From positions 1 through 5,057 of the forward strand of contig JACCTI010000354.1 of NCBI GenBank assembly GCA_013812515.1: a stretch of DNA of 5,057 nt, in the 5' to 3' direction. Within the stretch, counting starts at the first letter, position 1, and every line of letters starts with the position of its first letter. The stretch comes from Chthoniobacterales bacterium. Lineage in GTDB: Bacteria; Verrucomicrobiota; Verrucomicrobiia; Chthoniobacterales; UBA10450. The translations under genes and the position numbers were made by a program. Under the pieces are notes generated by a model that was not told the origin of the DNA, did no database searches, and saw only the letters and a list, made by a program, of their open reading frames with translations. Below are positions 4,846 through 5,057 of the stretch, one piece after another.

Positions 4846-4870
4846 CACAGGAGCACGTGCCTCTGCTGTG
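4846..4870. repeat. imperfect stem-loop around a GCACGTGC palindrome
   Basis: CACAG-GAG pairs with CTC-tg-CTGTG (a 2-base bulge on the 3' side). The loop holds CACGTGC, part of the 8-base palindrome GCACGTGC at 4853-4860. It begins 10 bases after the previous hairpin. It could be RNA structure or a dimeric regulator site. Confidence 0.35.
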
Positions 4871-4932
4871 CCGCACATGTCGACAGCGCAACCATTTGGT
4901 CGGCCTGCGACACGCCACCTCACACGCCAAAG

Positions 4933-4950
4933 ACCGTAATTTACCGTAAA
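4933..4950. promoter_or_regulatory. helically phased direct repeat and inverted repeat (possible operator)
   Basis: ACCGTAA occurs at 4933-4939 and again at 4943-4949, a 10-base period that places both copies on one face of the helix. The second copy is also the right part of an inverted repeat TTTAC-C-GTAAA (4940-4950). The local sequence is AT-rich compared with its flanks. It could bind a dimeric regulator, but no gene start nearby confirms this. Confidence 0.25.
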
Positions 4951-5057
4951 TATTCAAACCTAAACAATCTAAGTCACACGACCGGTGCAGGTTATTGTTG
5001 TGATCTATGGCGGAAAACCAAGGGCTGTTCTGGGTCGGAAACTTGTTCCCTTGTTAG

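Larger units (their letters stand above)
4742..5057. other. right-end stretch without a confident gene, rich in stem-loops
   Basis: The stretch lies upstream of the leftward channel gene, so it should hold its promoter, but no convincing hexamer pair is seen; a run of eight A at 4747-4754 may be an UP-like or curved element. Stem-loops occur at 4783-4806, 4815-4836 and 4846-4870, and a direct repeat at 4933-4949. A 16-codon ORF, MAENQGLFWVGNLFPC at 5007-5057, ends exactly at the window edge; it is too short to support. Confidence 0.5.

Noticed and set aside
4815..4915. Possible tRNA-Leu(TAA) remnant: GGTAGA...TGGATTAAAATCCA looks like a D-loop and an anticodon arm
   Set aside because: The anticodon loop would have 6 bases instead of 7, no T-arm TTCGA sequence follows, and no acceptor stem can be formed. 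Ordinary hairpins explain the pattern better.
1..5057. CRISPR array, toxin-antitoxin pair, phage structural genes, retron or insertion sequence
   Set aside because: There are no regularly spaced direct repeats, no overlapping pair of small genes with known motifs, no reverse transcriptase, and no transposase besides the tyrosine recombinase.

Overview
This window looks like a piece of a GC-rich soil bacterial chromosome, most likely a verrucomicrobial (Chthoniobacterales-like) or acidobacterial genome. That placement is inference. It rests on recalled similarity of several small proteins (the glycine-rich protein, the 70-residue helical protein, the Pro/Ala-rich exported protein) and on the type of tyrosine recombinase. 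Clear Shine-Dalgarno sites are scarce in front of the genes.

Left part (1-1592): on the minus strand a CDS begins at base 66 and runs off the left edge. It lies just downstream of a minus-strand tRNA-Lys(TTT) whose 3' half is canonical but whose 5' acceptor strand no longer pairs. Immediately beyond that broken 5' end, on the plus strand, are a good sigma70-like promoter and a tyrosine recombinase. This is the geometry of an element that inserted into a tRNA 3' end, with the integrase next to the attachment site. The integrase reading frame is damaged at its start: about 90 codons of protein-like sequence precede the first usable ATG, and an apparent two-base shift separates them from a plausible beginning. 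A 49-codon ORF follows the integrase 15 bases later.

Middle part (1593-3670): about 420 bases hold only weak signals. A short helical cytosolic protein (DUF2267-like) follows, then an exported Pro/Ala/Ser/Thr-rich protein with a signal peptide, three degenerate 31-residue repeats carrying basic clusters, and a compact C-terminal module. A long gap follows with a possible gene remnant, a strong terminator that works best leftward, and the 3' tail of a possible tiny minus-strand gene.

Right part (3671-5057): two leftward genes lie 57 bases apart and may be co-transcribed: a MIP-family channel (aquaporin-like, with two NPA motifs but without the usual arginine after the second) and a small glycine-zipper membrane protein. 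The last ~315 bases hold no convincing gene but contain several stem-loops and a helically phased direct repeat.

I see no defence system, CRISPR array, complete insertion sequence or biosynthetic cluster. The most interesting items are the tRNA-Lys/integrase junction, the altered channel filter and the repeat architecture of the exported protein.
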